DNA of 57,269 nucleotides, from assembly GCA_001994995.1 (NCBI GenBank), contig MDJM01000083.1, forward strand, positions 1-57,269, written 5' to 3'. Source of the stretch: Candidatus Parepulonipiscium sp. PG-Nuni2H_MBin01 (lineage in GTDB: Bacteria; Bacillota; Clostridia; Lachnospirales; Cellulosilyticaceae). A program made the position numbers and the translations under genes. Below the pieces are notes generated by a model, which had not been told where the DNA came from, did no database searches, and was given only the letters and a program-made list of their open reading frames with translations. Below are positions 25,681 to 35,074 of this stretch, piece after piece. Every line of letters starts with the position of its first letter. The stretch's first letter is position 1.

Positions 25681-26403
25681 ATGAAAATTTATGCCGATTT
25701 ACATGTCCATACAGTATCTAGCGGACACGCATATAGTACAGTTGCTGAAAATGCTAAACTAGCTAAACAAAAAGGTCTTGAGATTATGGGAATTTCTGAC
25801 CATACAGCAGGACTACCAGGAGGAGCGCATGTTTTCCATTTCAATAATTTAAGAATTATCCCACGCGTAATACATGGAGTAACAATTTTAAGAGGTGCTG
25901 AAGTTAACATAGTGGATTATAACGGCAACATCGATTTAGAAGAGTTTACTCTTCGGGGATTAGATTATGCTATAGCTAGCTATCATCCACCATGTGTAAA
26001 GTCTAGCGATGATGCGAACGAGGTTACTAGAGGTCTTATAAGTGCTATGCACAACCCTTATGTTAGAATTATAGGCCATCCTGGCGATACGCGTTACCCT
26101 CTTAATTTTGAGGAAACAGTTAAAGCGGCAAAAGCGACTAACACATTGTTAGAAGTTAATAATGCGTCATTAAAACCTACTAGTTTTAGGCCTGGCGTTA
26201 GGGATAGCTTAATAGAAATGCTCAAATTTTGCAATAAATACGATTGTCCTATAATAATTGGAACTGATGCCCATATTTGTTATGATGTGGGAGAATTTGG
26301 TGAGTCCATTAACTTGCTAGAGCAGGTCCAATTTCCAAACGACTTAATCATCAATTCTTCTCCCAATAATATATGCCAATTTTTAAATTGTGTTCTTGAT
26401 TAA
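25681..26403 (+). CDS. PHP-domain phosphatase (YcdX-like)
   Basis: 240 residues. Metal ligands of the PHP fold are visible: DLHVHTVSSGHAYS at the start, GISDHTAG, RGAEVNI, ASYHPP, IIGHPGD and GTDAHICYDVG at the end. YcdX-like members hydrolyse phosphate esters with a trinuclear metal centre; the physiological substrate is unknown. AAAGGAG lies before the ATG and TATAAT at 25641-25646. pcrA follows after 57 bases. Confidence 0.88.
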   Translation: MKIYADLHVHTVSSGHAYSTVAENAKLAKQKGLEIMGISDHTAGLPGGAHVFHFNNLRIIPRVIHGVTILRGAEVNIVDYNGNIDLEEFTLRGLDYAIASYHPPCVKSSDDANEVTRGLISAMHNPYVRIIGHPGDTRYPLNFEETVKAAKATNTLLEVNNASLKPTSFRPGVRDSLIEMLKFCNKYDCPIIIGTDAHICYDVGEFGESINLLEQVQFPNDLIINSSPNNICQFLNCVLD

Positions 26404-26459
26404 TTTGTTACGTTACAGGGAATACTTTAGCAAATTTTAAAGAAACAGAGGAATACTAT

Positions 26460-28775
26460 ATGATAGGACTTAATGAGATGCAAGCAAAGGCCGCATCGCA
26501 TACCGACGGCCCGTTACTAATTTTAGCTGGTGCTGGCTCTGGTAAGACGCGCGTTTTAACCCATCGAATTGCTAATTTAATTCAAAATAAGAACATTGCG
26601 CCATATTCCATTTTAGCTATAACTTTCACCAATAAAGCTGCACAAGAAATGCGCGAAAGGATTGGTACGCTTATAGGGGAAAGCGTTGCCAAGGACATGT
26701 GGATAAGTACATTTCACTCTATGTGTGTTAGGATTTTACGCCGCTATGCACAGAAGATTGGATATAGCAAATCTTTTACTATATATGATACTCAAGACCA
26801 AAAAACATTAATAAAAGAAACTTTTAAAGCCCTTAATATTAACGATAAAGATTATCCTAATATAATGGGGTATATAAGCAACAATAAAAACCAAATGATA
26901 TTACCAAAGCAAGCTTTAGTTACTGATAATCATAAAGAAAAAATAATGGCAAACATTTATGATAAGTATCAAGATAAATTATATGAAAATAATGCTATGG
27001 ATTTTGATGATTTATTAGTAAATGTATGTATTTTATTTAGCACAAACCCAGATATTTTAGTGTACTATCAACATAAATTTAAGTATATATTAGTAGATGA
27101 ATATCAAGATACGAATGGTGTTCAGTATGAATTAGTCAAACAATTAGCTAATGCACATCATAATTTATGCGTAGTGGGAGATGATGATCAATCGATATAT
27201 GGATGGCGCGGAGCTGATATAAGAAACATTTTAGACTTTGAACGTGACTTTGAAAATACTGTGGTTATTAAGCTTGAGCAAAACTACAGATCCACTAAAA
27301 ATATTTTGACTGCTGCTAATAAGGTCGTTGCACATAATAAAGGAAGAAAGCCTAAAGCTTTATGGACTTCAAATGATATAGGCGATAATATTAAGGTAAT
27401 GCAGGTTAAAAATGAGTATAGAGAATCAGATGCTATTGTAGATATTATTCTCCGTAACAATTATGAGTATAAAGACTGCGCCATATTATATAGAACTAAT
27501 GCTCAGTCGCGTGTTATTGAGGAAAAGATGATACACAATGATATTCCATATAGATTGCTAGGAGGTCTTAGATTTTATGAGCGTAAAGAAATTAAGGACC
27601 TTATTGCGTATTTAAGAGCGATTTCAAATAGCCAAGATAATGTTGCGATTAAAAGAATTATTAACGTTCCTAAGCGTGGCATTGGGCAAGCAACTATAGA
27701 AAAACTAGATAATTATGCTGTTAATATGAATTTATTTGACACAATAAACTACTGTCGCCAAATGGATATATTAGGTGGTGCAATTAGTAGTAAAATTGCT
27801 AAATTTTTAGATTTAATCATAGCTCTTAGAGATATTGCTAAATATAATGATGTTAAGTTACTGCTTGAAAAAGTTTTAGAACTAACTCAGTATATAAGCT
27901 ATGTAAAAATAACTGAACCTGATGATGCGGAAGATAGAATTGAAAACATACAAGAATTAATATCTAAAGCTGCAAATTATATGAATACTGCACCAGAGCC
28001 TTCTTTAGATAATTTTTTAGAAGAAATAGCGCTAGTTGCTGATATAGACAATTATGACCAGCAAAGTAACTCTGTAGTACTTATGACTCTTCATAGTGCA
28101 AAAGGTCTTGAGTTTCCTGTAGTATTTATGCCAGGGCTTGAGGAGGGATTATTTCCGAGTTATATGAGTACTGTTGATAATGGTGATAATGATAAATTGG
28201 AGGAAGAGCGTCGCCTAGCGTATGTTGGCATTACGCGTGCTAGAGAACATCTATACATTTTATATGCTAATGAGAGGACTTTATATGGGCAAGTAAGAGC
28301 GAATTTACGTTCCAGATTTTTAGATGAGTTACCTAGTGAAGTAATAGATTTTGAAGATGCTACCCATTCAGCAGCTAGTAGTTTTAATAAGAAAGCAAAT
28401 AGTTTTAGTTCTAATAGTTTTAATAAACCAAGTAATAGTAAATCAACTTTTAGTGCAAATAGTTTTAACGCTAAATCAAGTTCTAATAAATCAAGCTTTA
28501 GCGCAACTACTAAGACTGCAGGCTTTAGCCAAACTAATGCTAGTAGCTTTAGTTCAGCTATTAATTCAAATAACAAGCCTAAGTCAAGTAACCCCCCAAT
28601 TAATTTTTCTGTAGGAGATACAGTGAAACATAAGTTATTCGGCTTAGGTAAAGTCACTGAAGTTATCATTTCAACGGATGACTTACTGCTTACAGTAGCC
28701 TTTGAAAGTGGGCAGTTGAAAAAACTGAGCACTAAATATGCAAAATTACAAAAAATAGTATCCCCCTCTGCTTAA
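26460..28775 (+). CDS. pcrA: ATP-dependent DNA helicase PcrA/UvrD
   Basis: 771 residues. A superfamily 1A 3'-5' helicase acting in repair and rolling-circle replication. Motif I AGAGSGKTRVLTHRI, motif Ia TFTNKAAQEMRERI, motif II VDEYQDTN, motif III DDQSIYGWRGAD, motif IV LEQNYRSTKNIL, motif V TLHSAKGLEFPVVF and motif VI EERRLAYVGITRAREHL are in order. Residues ~640-718 form an unusually Ser/Asn/Lys-rich low-complexity linker with repeated SFN units. The C-terminal Tudor-like domain (VGDTVKHKLFGLGKVTEV) then follows, which in PcrA contacts RNA polymerase. Confidence 0.95.
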   Translation: MIGLNEMQAKAASHTDGPLLILAGAGSGKTRVLTHRIANLIQNKNIAPYSILAITFTNKAAQEMRERIGTLIGESVAKDMWISTFHSMCVRILRRYAQKIGYSKSFTIYDTQDQKTLIKETFKALNINDKDYPNIMGYISNNKNQMILPKQALVTDNHKEKIMANIYDKYQDKLYENNAMDFDDLLVNVCILFSTNPDILVYYQHKFKYILVDEYQDTNGVQYELVKQLANAHHNLCVVGDDDQSIYGWRGADIRNILDFERDFENTVVIKLEQNYRSTKNILTAANKVVAHNKGRKPKALWTSNDIGDNIKVMQVKNEYRESDAIVDIILRNNYEYKDCAILYRTNAQSRVIEEKMIHNDIPYRLLGGLRFYERKEIKDLIAYLRAISNSQDNVAIKRIINVPKRGIGQATIEKLDNYAVNMNLFDTINYCRQMDILGGAISSKIAKFLDLIIALRDIAKYNDVKLLLEKVLELTQYISYVKITEPDDAEDRIENIQELISKAANYMNTAPEPSLDNFLEEIALVADIDNYDQQSNSVVLMTLHSAKGLEFPVVFMPGLEEGLFPSYMSTVDNGDNDKLEEERRLAYVGITRAREHLYILYANERTLYGQVRANLRSRFLDELPSEVIDFEDATHSAASSFNKKANSFSSNSFNKPSNSKSTFSANSFNAKSSSNKSSFSATTKTAGFSQTNASSFSSAINSNNKPKSSNPPINFSVGDTVKHKLFGLGKVTEVIISTDDLLLTVAFESGQLKKLSTKYAKLQKIVSPSA

Positions 28776-28791
28776 GAGCGGGATATTTTTT
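28760..28791. terminator. Terminator between converging pcrA and HD-domain genes
   Basis: ATCCC-C-CTCT and AGAG-C-GGGAT arms with one C-C mismatch, followed by ATTTTTT on the + strand; it overlaps the pcrA stop. Confidence 0.7.
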
Positions 28792-29755
28792 AGTCCAGAG
28801 TAGTCTCAATAAATATGCTAGGGTTACTCATTAAATCTAATATACTACCATCCATTAGCTTAAGTACAGGACGTGTAGGGAAGTCGATGTTTTGCTTACA
28901 AACTATACCAAACTTACCTCCTGTAATTTTTACCATAAGCCCACTAGGGTAACAGTATATAACGTTTACTATTGACCTAAATACATCCAAGTCAAACTTT
29001 CCAACTGCATGCGCGCTTAAAGCTTCCATCGCTTCATAAGGACGATTAAGTTCTTGTACTAAATCACTGTAATTATTAGCAATGTGTAATACCTGAGAAT
29101 TTAAATATAACCTTTCTCTTGGCACCTTATTAGGCCCCGTTCCGTCTACCCTTTCATGAATATGTAGTATAGGAATGTATACAGTAGGCGGAAGGTTTGT
29201 TTGAGTTTTAATCATCTCAAAACTAGTCACATTAACTTTATCACTACCAACAAGTGCTCCAATATCATGAAGCAAAGAGCTAAGAATTATTTTCTTCACA
29301 TTATCAAGATTTTCTTTCCTTCCTCTTAATCCTGCTACACAACGCACTGCCACATCTAAACAATGAACAGAAAGTCGGCTTATAGGGTCGTCTACCCCGT
29401 AATCATTGTGTAAAACAGCATTCTCACTGATATTTACATTGTTTAATATCATCTCAGCTAATTTATTTATTTGTTGCTCATTGATCTGTTTTTTCTTTTT
29501 AATTTGACTATAAAATACTTGCAATTCCTCTAACACATTCAATCGTATAGTATCGCTTAAGGCCTGTACTATGTCAATAGTGTCCCCTATTTCATCTTCA
29601 ATATAAATATATGCTATACCAATGTTACGAATTCGTTGAATTGCCACTTCTGTAAGTGTATAACCTGGATTCATAAAAATTAACCCTTTATTTGTATAAA
29701 TTGGGTATGCTAATACTTTTCCTACGAAATCGGTTGTTGCCATAACTAGTCTCAT
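28790..29755 (-). CDS. HD-domain (degenerate HD-GYP) protein, candidate c-di-GMP phosphodiesterase
   Basis: 321 residues. The N-terminal ~120 residues contain a domain found in clostridial HD-GYP proteins (KVLAYPIYTNKGLIFMNPGYTL). The HD part shows SVHCLDVAVRC, SSLLHDIGALV and IHERVDGTGPNKVPRE, but GYP is replaced by GPN and the VADxYDAL block by ANNYSDLVQ, so catalysis is uncertain. ATG 29755, eleven bases after AAGGAG, is preferred over a GTG that abuts it. A sigma-28-type promoter lies upstream, linking it to motility. Confidence 0.75.
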   Translation of the reverse strand: MRLVMATTDFVGKVLAYPIYTNKGLIFMNPGYTLTEVAIQRIRNIGIAYIYIEDEIGDTIDIVQALSDTIRLNVLEELQVFYSQIKKKKQINEQQINKLAEMILNNVNISENAVLHNDYGVDDPISRLSVHCLDVAVRCVAGLRGRKENLDNVKKIILSSLLHDIGALVGSDKVNVTSFEMIKTQTNLPPTVYIPILHIHERVDGTGPNKVPRERLYLNSQVLHIANNYSDLVQELNRPYEAMEALSAHAVGKFDLDVFRSIVNVIYCYPSGLMVKITGGKFGIVCKQNIDFPTRPVLKLMDGSILDLMSNPSIFIETTLD

Positions 29756-29800
29756 CTTATTCTTCACTCCTTAGTTTTCTTAACTATTATCTTATATTTA

Positions 29801-29827
29801 TTATCGGCTAAATTAGTTGGGTCTTGA
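29801..29827 (-). promoter_or_regulatory. Sigma-28 (SigD)-type promoter of the HD-domain gene
   Basis: Reverse strand TCAA, 15 bases, GCCGATAA. The -10 matches the FliA/SigD consensus at all eight positions and the -35 at three of four. The start codon is about 45 bases downstream. No sigma-A -10 box overlaps it. Confidence 0.6.
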
Positions 29828-30059
29828 TTACAAAACAATCTAAATTTTCACTAAATTTAATAAGCCTATTCTGTGTATTTCACTATAACCACTACAGGAA
29901 TTATGCCTAAGTATATAAATTAAATAGGTCTACTTTTAAATTTATGTCCTATCTTGGTTATTTATGATATATAAATCCACTTTTCCAGTTAGTTAATCCC
30001 CTAAAAATACTACTTCGACATAAAACAGCATACGAGAGGTTACACCTCTCATACACTAA
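29828..30059. other. AT-rich intergenic stretch with one small hairpin
   Basis: No gene is visible. A perfect GAGAGGT-TAC-ACCTCTC hairpin at 30034-30050 lies just after the stop of the aldose epimerase gene and may end that transcript, although its T tract is weak. Confidence 0.5.
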
Positions 30060-30938
30060 TTAAATGTTTAATGTAACACAGAATATATAGCTTTTTTGTT
30101 CATGAGGGTCGATTATTTGAATATGTTTTTTATCAACAATATCGTCACCCTCTTGTGTAGTAGTAGCACACCCCACCCACGGTTCCAAGCATACAAATGG
30201 AGCTTCCCCTTTTGGATTCCATATGCCTAGTAACGGAAAATCATCAAACCTCATTTCAATATTAGCAGACGTTTTAGGATTTTTTAGTCTAACAACGTTC
30301 TTGTTAAATCCTTCGTATACAATAGCGTCTCCTGCAAAAATATCCCTGCTAAGTGGTATAACATCTTCGTTATAAATTTCCATTTTAGATTGGGTAAAGT
30401 CTAACAAACCAGTTTGACTATCTAACAAAGGACTTTTAAGCGTTTCTTTTTCCTCAAACTCAATAATATAATCTTCAAACATATAATCCTCTTCAAATGG
30501 AACGTTAAAAGCTGGATGCGCGCCAATTGCAAAAGGCATAGATTTCTCATCTAGATTTGTAATAATGTATGTGGTATATAAAGTCGTATCCTCTATATTG
30601 TATATAATTTGCAGTGAAAAGTTAAAAGGATACGATTTTTTAGTTTCCTTATCAGCTTTTAATTCAAATCTAACTGAGTTTTCTGTAATGTCTGTAGCTT
30701 TAAACATTTTATGCCGCGCTAGACCATGTCGAGGCATCTCATACCACTGGCCATCTATTATCACTTTGTTATCTCTTACAGTTCCAACTATTGGGAACAA
30801 CACTGGTGCTTGGCCTGTCCAAAACTTTTTATCCCCTTGCCATAGCACTTCATTACCATTAGCAAGTCTTATCGAAATTAATTGTGCACCTAATTCATCT
30901 ATTTTAACACTAAACTTATCATTTTTTATTGCTATCAT
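30060..30938 (-). CDS. Aldose 1-epimerase-family protein
   Basis: 292 residues. A beta-sandwich epimerase of the GalM/YihR/YeaD kind: GNEVLWQGDKKFWTGQAPVLFPIVG near the N-terminus, the catalytic His in AIGAHPAFNVPF, and PLLGIWNPKGEAPFVCLEPW with the general-base Glu. It interconverts sugar anomers in the cytoplasm; the precise sugar is unknown. It lies 11 bases downstream of a HAD phosphatase/mutase gene, suggesting a small sugar operon. Confidence 0.85.
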   Translation of the reverse strand: MIAIKNDKFSVKIDELGAQLISIRLANGNEVLWQGDKKFWTGQAPVLFPIVGTVRDNKVIIDGQWYEMPRHGLARHKMFKATDITENSVRFELKADKETKKSYPFNFSLQIIYNIEDTTLYTTYIITNLDEKSMPFAIGAHPAFNVPFEEDYMFEDYIIEFEEKETLKSPLLDSQTGLLDFTQSKMEIYNEDVIPLSRDIFAGDAIVYEGFNKNVVRLKNPKTSANIEMRFDDFPLLGIWNPKGEAPFVCLEPWVGCATTTQEGDDIVDKKHIQIIDPHEQKSYIFCVTLNI

Positions 30939-30949
30939 TACATTGCTCC

Positions 30950-31600
30950 TTATATAGTTAATTTTGAAGGCAAACCTTGAAAAGATTGAATATAATAATC
31001 TACTAACTCTTTAATATGCCCCTGGTCATCTGGCGCTGTAGCTTCATATACTCCAACTACTTTAAAATTAGCATCCTTTGCAGTTTTTATGGCATGAAGA
31101 GCATCTTCAAAAATTACTGTATTTTCTTTTGTGGTTCCCAATTCTTCTAAAGCTTTTTCAAAAATAGCGGCATTATCTTTGCCGTATCCAACTTCACTAC
31201 ATGTAAATATTTTAGAAAAATAATCTATAATGCCTGTACTTTTTAATGCCACCTCCACAAGAGGCCTTGGTGTAACAGTTGCGACACACATTTTTACACC
31301 TGCTGCTTTAAATTCATCAAGCAACTCCAATACACCTTCTTTTAACTTCACTATAGCATATTGGTCTGCTAAAATTTTATTAGTACTAGCAATAAATATT
31401 TCCTCCGTGTCTTCTATCCCGTATTCATCGCGGAAAAATTGCATAGATTGCTCTAAACTTAAAGTCTTAGTGCGCGCATTAATATCCTCATTAGGCTCAC
31501 AGCCCCTGCTGCGTAAATACTTCTCTCCCACGCCTCTCCATATAAGCATAGAATCTAACAATGTTCCATCCATATCAAAAATTGCACCTTCTATTTTCAT
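30950..31600 (-). CDS. HAD-superfamily hydrolase (beta-phosphoglucomutase/phosphatase type)
   Basis: 216 residues. Motif I IFDMDGTLLDSM holds the nucleophile and acid Asp (D8, D10), motif II is in MCVATVTPRPLVEVAL, and motif IV is VIFEDALHAIKTAKDANF. The helical cap after motif I is of the subclass I type seen in phosphatases and beta-phosphoglucomutases. With the adjacent aldose epimerase it probably handles a sugar or sugar phosphate. GAAAGGAA precedes the ATG. Confidence 0.87.
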   Translation of the reverse strand: MKIEGAIFDMDGTLLDSMLIWRGVGEKYLRSRGCEPNEDINARTKTLSLEQSMQFFRDEYGIEDTEEIFIASTNKILADQYAIVKLKEGVLELLDEFKAAGVKMCVATVTPRPLVEVALKSTGIIDYFSKIFTCSEVGYGKDNAAIFEKALEELGTTKENTVIFEDALHAIKTAKDANFKVVGVYEATAPDDQGHIKELVDYYIQSFQGLPSKLTI

Positions 31601-31680
31601 GGTACCATTCCTTTCAACGTTAATTCTACTATTTTAACCACTTTTCGGCAAGGCAATGTATTTTTTAATACAAAATTGTC

Positions 31681-31709
31681 TTGAAAAATTAGATGAATTT
31701 TGTTAAAAT
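31681..31709 (+). promoter_or_regulatory. Sigma-A promoter of the aldo/keto reductase
   Basis: TTGAAA at 31681-31686, 17 bases, TAAAAT at 31704-31709, with TG one base before the -10. TAGGAGG follows at 31729-31735. Confidence 0.7.
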
Positions 31710-31740
31710 TAACTGGAAAAACTATTTATAGGAGGCTTTT

Positions 31741-32562
31741 ATGAAATTAAATACCGGAAAAGAAATGCCTGATATTGGATTAGGTGTGTTTAGAACACAG
31801 CAAGGTGATGAGACTGTTAACGCAGTAAAGGCTGCTTTAAAAATAGGCTATCGCCAAATTGATACTGCGATGATTTACAGAAATGAAAAAGAGGTAGGCG
31901 ACGGAATTAGACAATCTGGAGTAGCTCGTGAAGATATTTTCCTTACTACTAAACTATGGACTGATGATGTTAGAGCTAAAAACACAACAGCAGCTTACCA
32001 AACAAGTATTGATAATTTAGGCGTAGAGCAAGTTGATTTATATTTAATCCACTGGGCGGCTGAAGGGTATCAAGAAGCTTGGGCAGATATGGAGAAGTTA
32101 TACGAGGATAAAAAAGTGGGCGCTATTGGAGTGTCTAATTTCCAAATTCATCATTTAAAAGAGCTTGAAAAAACAGCTAAATACACTCCAGCTGTAAATC
32201 AAATTGAGTCTCACCCATATCATTCAAATCAAGAGTTAATTGATTATTGCCAAAGTAAAGGAATAGTTGTTACGGCATATAGTCCACTTGGCGGTCAGCC
32301 TAAAGATGGATTTTTGGAAGATTTAAAAGACGAAACAATTGTGGAGCTAGCTAATAAGTACGGTAAATCTGCTGCACAGATTGTGCTAAGATGGCATCTA
32401 CAAAGAGGAATTGTTATTATTCCTAAGTCTAAGTCAGAAAATCGTATTGCAGAAAACTTTGCGGTATTTGATTTTGAATTATCTGCTGATGATATGGCTA
32501 GCATATCAGCGCTTAATAAAAATCAGCGTATGGGTGCTGACCCAGATAATCTTCCGTTTTAG
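31741..32562 (+). CDS. Aldo/keto reductase
   Basis: 273 residues, NADPH-dependent reductase of the AKR5-like type. The catalytic tetrad is visible: D and Y in IDTAMIYRNEKEVG, K in LTTKLWTD, H in YLIHWA. VIPKSKSENRIAENF is the cofactor phosphate-binding loop. The natural substrate, an aldehyde or ketone, cannot be told. Single gene with its own promoter; a weak AGGGGA/TCCCCT hairpin follows. Confidence 0.92.
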   Translation: MKLNTGKEMPDIGLGVFRTQQGDETVNAVKAALKIGYRQIDTAMIYRNEKEVGDGIRQSGVAREDIFLTTKLWTDDVRAKNTTAAYQTSIDNLGVEQVDLYLIHWAAEGYQEAWADMEKLYEDKKVGAIGVSNFQIHHLKELEKTAKYTPAVNQIESHPYHSNQELIDYCQSKGIVVTAYSPLGGQPKDGFLEDLKDETIVELANKYGKSAAQIVLRWHLQRGIVIIPKSKSENRIAENFAVFDFELSADDMASISALNKNQRMGADPDNLPF

Positions 32563-32628
32563 ATTTTTTTATAGGGGAATAACTCCCCTTACATATTTAG
32601 CTTATTTTGCCTGTTTATAGTATAAATA

Positions 32629-32657
32629 TTGTATTAGCTGTCTAGTAATGATATACT
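32629..32657 (+). promoter_or_regulatory. Promoter of the sulfatase gene
   Basis: TTGTAT at 32629-32634, 17 bases, TATACT at 32652-32657; AAGGAG at 32680-32685. Confidence 0.6.
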
Positions 32658-32692
32658 GTAGTATATAAAAATTATGATAAGGAGTACAATTT

Positions 32693-34165
32693 ATGAATAA
32701 AAGAGTTGTTGTAATAATGACAGATACTACAAGGAAAGATATGTTAGGTTGTTACGGAAATAAAAAGATGTTAACTCCCCATTTGGATAGATTAGCTAAA
32801 GAAGGTGTAATATACGAAAATGCCTACACTTGCCAACCAGTCTGTGGCCCTGCTCGCTCAGCCCTATTTACTGGTACAGCCCCTCATAGCAATGGCGTGG
32901 TAACTAGCTGTGTGCCTTTAGGTGATAATGTAAAAACTATAGGCCAGCGGTTAACTGATAACGGTATAGCTTGTGGATATATTGGTAAGTGGCACCTAGA
33001 TGGTGGTGATTACTTTGGCCTTGGTGTATGCCCTGAAGGTTGGGATGCTAAGTATTGGTATGATATGAAAACTTATTTGGAGGAAATGCCTGAAAAAGAA
33101 AGGTTAAAATCAAGGCAATATAAAACTGCTTTTGAACCAGAAATGTCAGCAGAATTTACTTATGCACATCATTGCAGTAATAAGGCTATTGATTTTTTAG
33201 AAGAGTATAAAGATGTAGAAGACTTTCTATTAGTATTATCATATGATGAACCTCACGGTCCTAGTTTATGCCCAGAGCCTTTTAACACTATGTATAAGGG
33301 CGTTGAATTTAATGATAGCCCTAATTTAGAAGATAATTTAGCAAATAAACCTTTATATCAAAAGTTATGGGCACAGGCTGTGCGTAAAAAGCCTGTTGAT
33401 AAAGAAAAAGTGGAGTTACTATTAGGCTGCAATTCATTTGTGGATAGTGAAATAGGTCGCGTATTAGATAAAATTAACAAAGTAGCCCCGGATGCATTAA
33501 TTATATTCACTTCTGACCATGGCGATATGCTAGGCTCTCATAGGCTGCATTCAAAAAGTAGTACAGCTTATGAAGAAATTACAAATGTGCCACTTATTAT
33601 TAAAGGTGGTGCTAAAGGTAAGATTATTAATTATCCTGCTTCTCATATTGACATTACTCCAACTATTCTCGATTATATGGGGCTTAAAATTCCTGCTCTT
33701 TTAGAAGGACGCAGTATGCTATCGCAAATCCACAATCCTGATGTTAAAATTAACGATTATGTATTTATAGAATTTACGCGCTATGAAATTGACCATGATG
33801 GTTATGGTGGTTTTCAGCCTATGCGCGCGATTGTTAATGAGAGTTTTAAGTTAGTTATTAATTTGCTAGATACGGATGAATTTTATGATTTGGATATTGA
33901 CCCATTTGAGATGGATAATTTAATTTATCATGAGCAGTATAATGCGGTTAGAAATTCTATGCATGACATTTTATTAGCACAGATGAATAAGACTAGAGAT
34001 TTATATAGAGGTTATCAGTGGGCGACTAGGCCTTGGCGAAAAGATAAATCTCCTAGTTGGGTAAATGATGGATTCACTCGCCAGCGTCAAAATGAGGAAT
34101 ATGAACCACGACAACTTGACTATGCTACCGGTTTACCTATGATTCACCATACTAGAAGAAAATAA
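32693..34165 (+). CDS. Type I sulfatase (Cys-type)
   Basis: 490 residues of the alkaline-phosphatase/sulfatase fold. Metal ligands MTDTTRKDMLG and TSDHGDMLGSH flank the modified-residue motif C51-G-P-A-R55, where Cys must become formylglycine; CxPxR sites are matured in anaerobes by a radical SAM enzyme, which is not in this window. No signal peptide is seen, so it may act in the cytoplasm on imported sulfated sugars. Substrate unknown: sulfated algal or mucin glycans are plausible for a fish-gut organism. Confidence 0.9.
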   Translation: MNKRVVVIMTDTTRKDMLGCYGNKKMLTPHLDRLAKEGVIYENAYTCQPVCGPARSALFTGTAPHSNGVVTSCVPLGDNVKTIGQRLTDNGIACGYIGKWHLDGGDYFGLGVCPEGWDAKYWYDMKTYLEEMPEKERLKSRQYKTAFEPEMSAEFTYAHHCSNKAIDFLEEYKDVEDFLLVLSYDEPHGPSLCPEPFNTMYKGVEFNDSPNLEDNLANKPLYQKLWAQAVRKKPVDKEKVELLLGCNSFVDSEIGRVLDKINKVAPDALIIFTSDHGDMLGSHRLHSKSSTAYEEITNVPLIIKGGAKGKIINYPASHIDITPTILDYMGLKIPALLEGRSMLSQIHNPDVKINDYVFIEFTRYEIDHDGYGGFQPMRAIVNESFKLVINLLDTDEFYDLDIDPFEMDNLIYHEQYNAVRNSMHDILLAQMNKTRDLYRGYQWATRPWRKDKSPSWVNDGFTRQRQNEEYEPRQLDYATGLPMIHHTRRK

Positions 34166-34172
34166 TTTAACT

Positions 34173-34203
34173 CACTTCTGGGTTATTTCCCAGGAGTGTT
34201 TTT
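34173..34203 (+). terminator. Terminator after the sulfatase gene
   Basis: CACTTCTGGG and CCCAGGAGTG arms around TTATTT, then TTTTT. It overlaps the stop codon of the converging mazG. Confidence 0.85.
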
Positions 34204-34977
34204 AGCATCTTGCCAAAATGATTCTAACGTATCTATAGGCAAGTCTTTAACGTGGCGCCCCAACTTAAGAGCCGAAGCTTCCACATGCCCAAATCGTTTA
34301 ATAAATTTATCGCATGTGTTGTTTAGCACCTTATCTGCATCTATGCCCAAATGTGTTGTGGCACTTATTAATGCAAAATACACATCGCCTAATTCTTCCT
34401 CCAAGTTACCGTTGCCATTATATGCCTCCAGCACTTCACCTATTTCTTCTTGTAACTTAAGTAAAGCATCGTAGCCATTTTCATAATCAAATCCAACTTT
34501 GGAGGCTTTGTTACGTAATTTAGTTGCACGCATTGTCGCAGGTAAAGTAGTAGCGATATTTTGCATGCTTTCTGTTATTGTAGAATAACCTTTTTCTTTA
34601 GATTTAAGCTCTTCCCAATTGGCTAAAACATCAGCAGTACTATTTGCCAACGTATTAGAGAATACATGAGGGTGGCGAAATATTAATTTTTTGCAAATCC
34701 CATCGCATACTGCATTTATATCAAATCCGCCATTCTCTGTTTCTAGCTCAGCATGAAAAACAACATGCAATAATACATCTCCTAACTCTTCCTTTAAAAG
34801 AACAACATCATCAGTATCAATTGCTTCCACCACTTCATACACTTCTTCAATAAAGTTATTTCTAATACTATGATGAGTTTGCTCTTTGTCCCACGGACAA
34901 CCATTTTCAGAGCGAAGTATTTTAACTATATTAAGTAAATCTTCAAAATTATATATTTCCTTTAGTTCAAATTCCAT
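34183..34977 (-). CDS. mazG: Nucleoside triphosphate pyrophosphohydrolase
   Basis: 264 residues, with the duplicated MazG fold. The first half has CPWDKEQTHHSIRNNFIEEV and the metal-binding ExxE...ExxD set in LKEELGDVLLHVVFHAE; the second half repeats it in LQEEIGEVLEAYN and LEEELGDVYFALISA. It hydrolyses NTPs, including aberrant ones, to NMP and pyrophosphate, and may lower ppGpp. Usual length. It is the only gene of its unit; the ABC exporter operon starts on the other side. Confidence 0.93.
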   Translation of the reverse strand: MEFELKEIYNFEDLLNIVKILRSENGCPWDKEQTHHSIRNNFIEEVYEVVEAIDTDDVVLLKEELGDVLLHVVFHAELETENGGFDINAVCDGICKKLIFRHPHVFSNTLANSTADVLANWEELKSKEKGYSTITESMQNIATTLPATMRATKLRNKASKVGFDYENGYDALLKLQEEIGEVLEAYNGNGNLEEELGDVYFALISATTHLGIDADKVLNNTCDKFIKRFGHVEASALKLGRHVKDLPIDTLESFWQDAKNTPGK

Positions 34978-35074
34978 AATATATTCGCCTCTTTTATAAA
35001 AAGTATAGTTTGCAGTATAAATGACTATTTATTAACTAACTAAAGCCACTACAAAGGGTAGTGACTCATCAATG

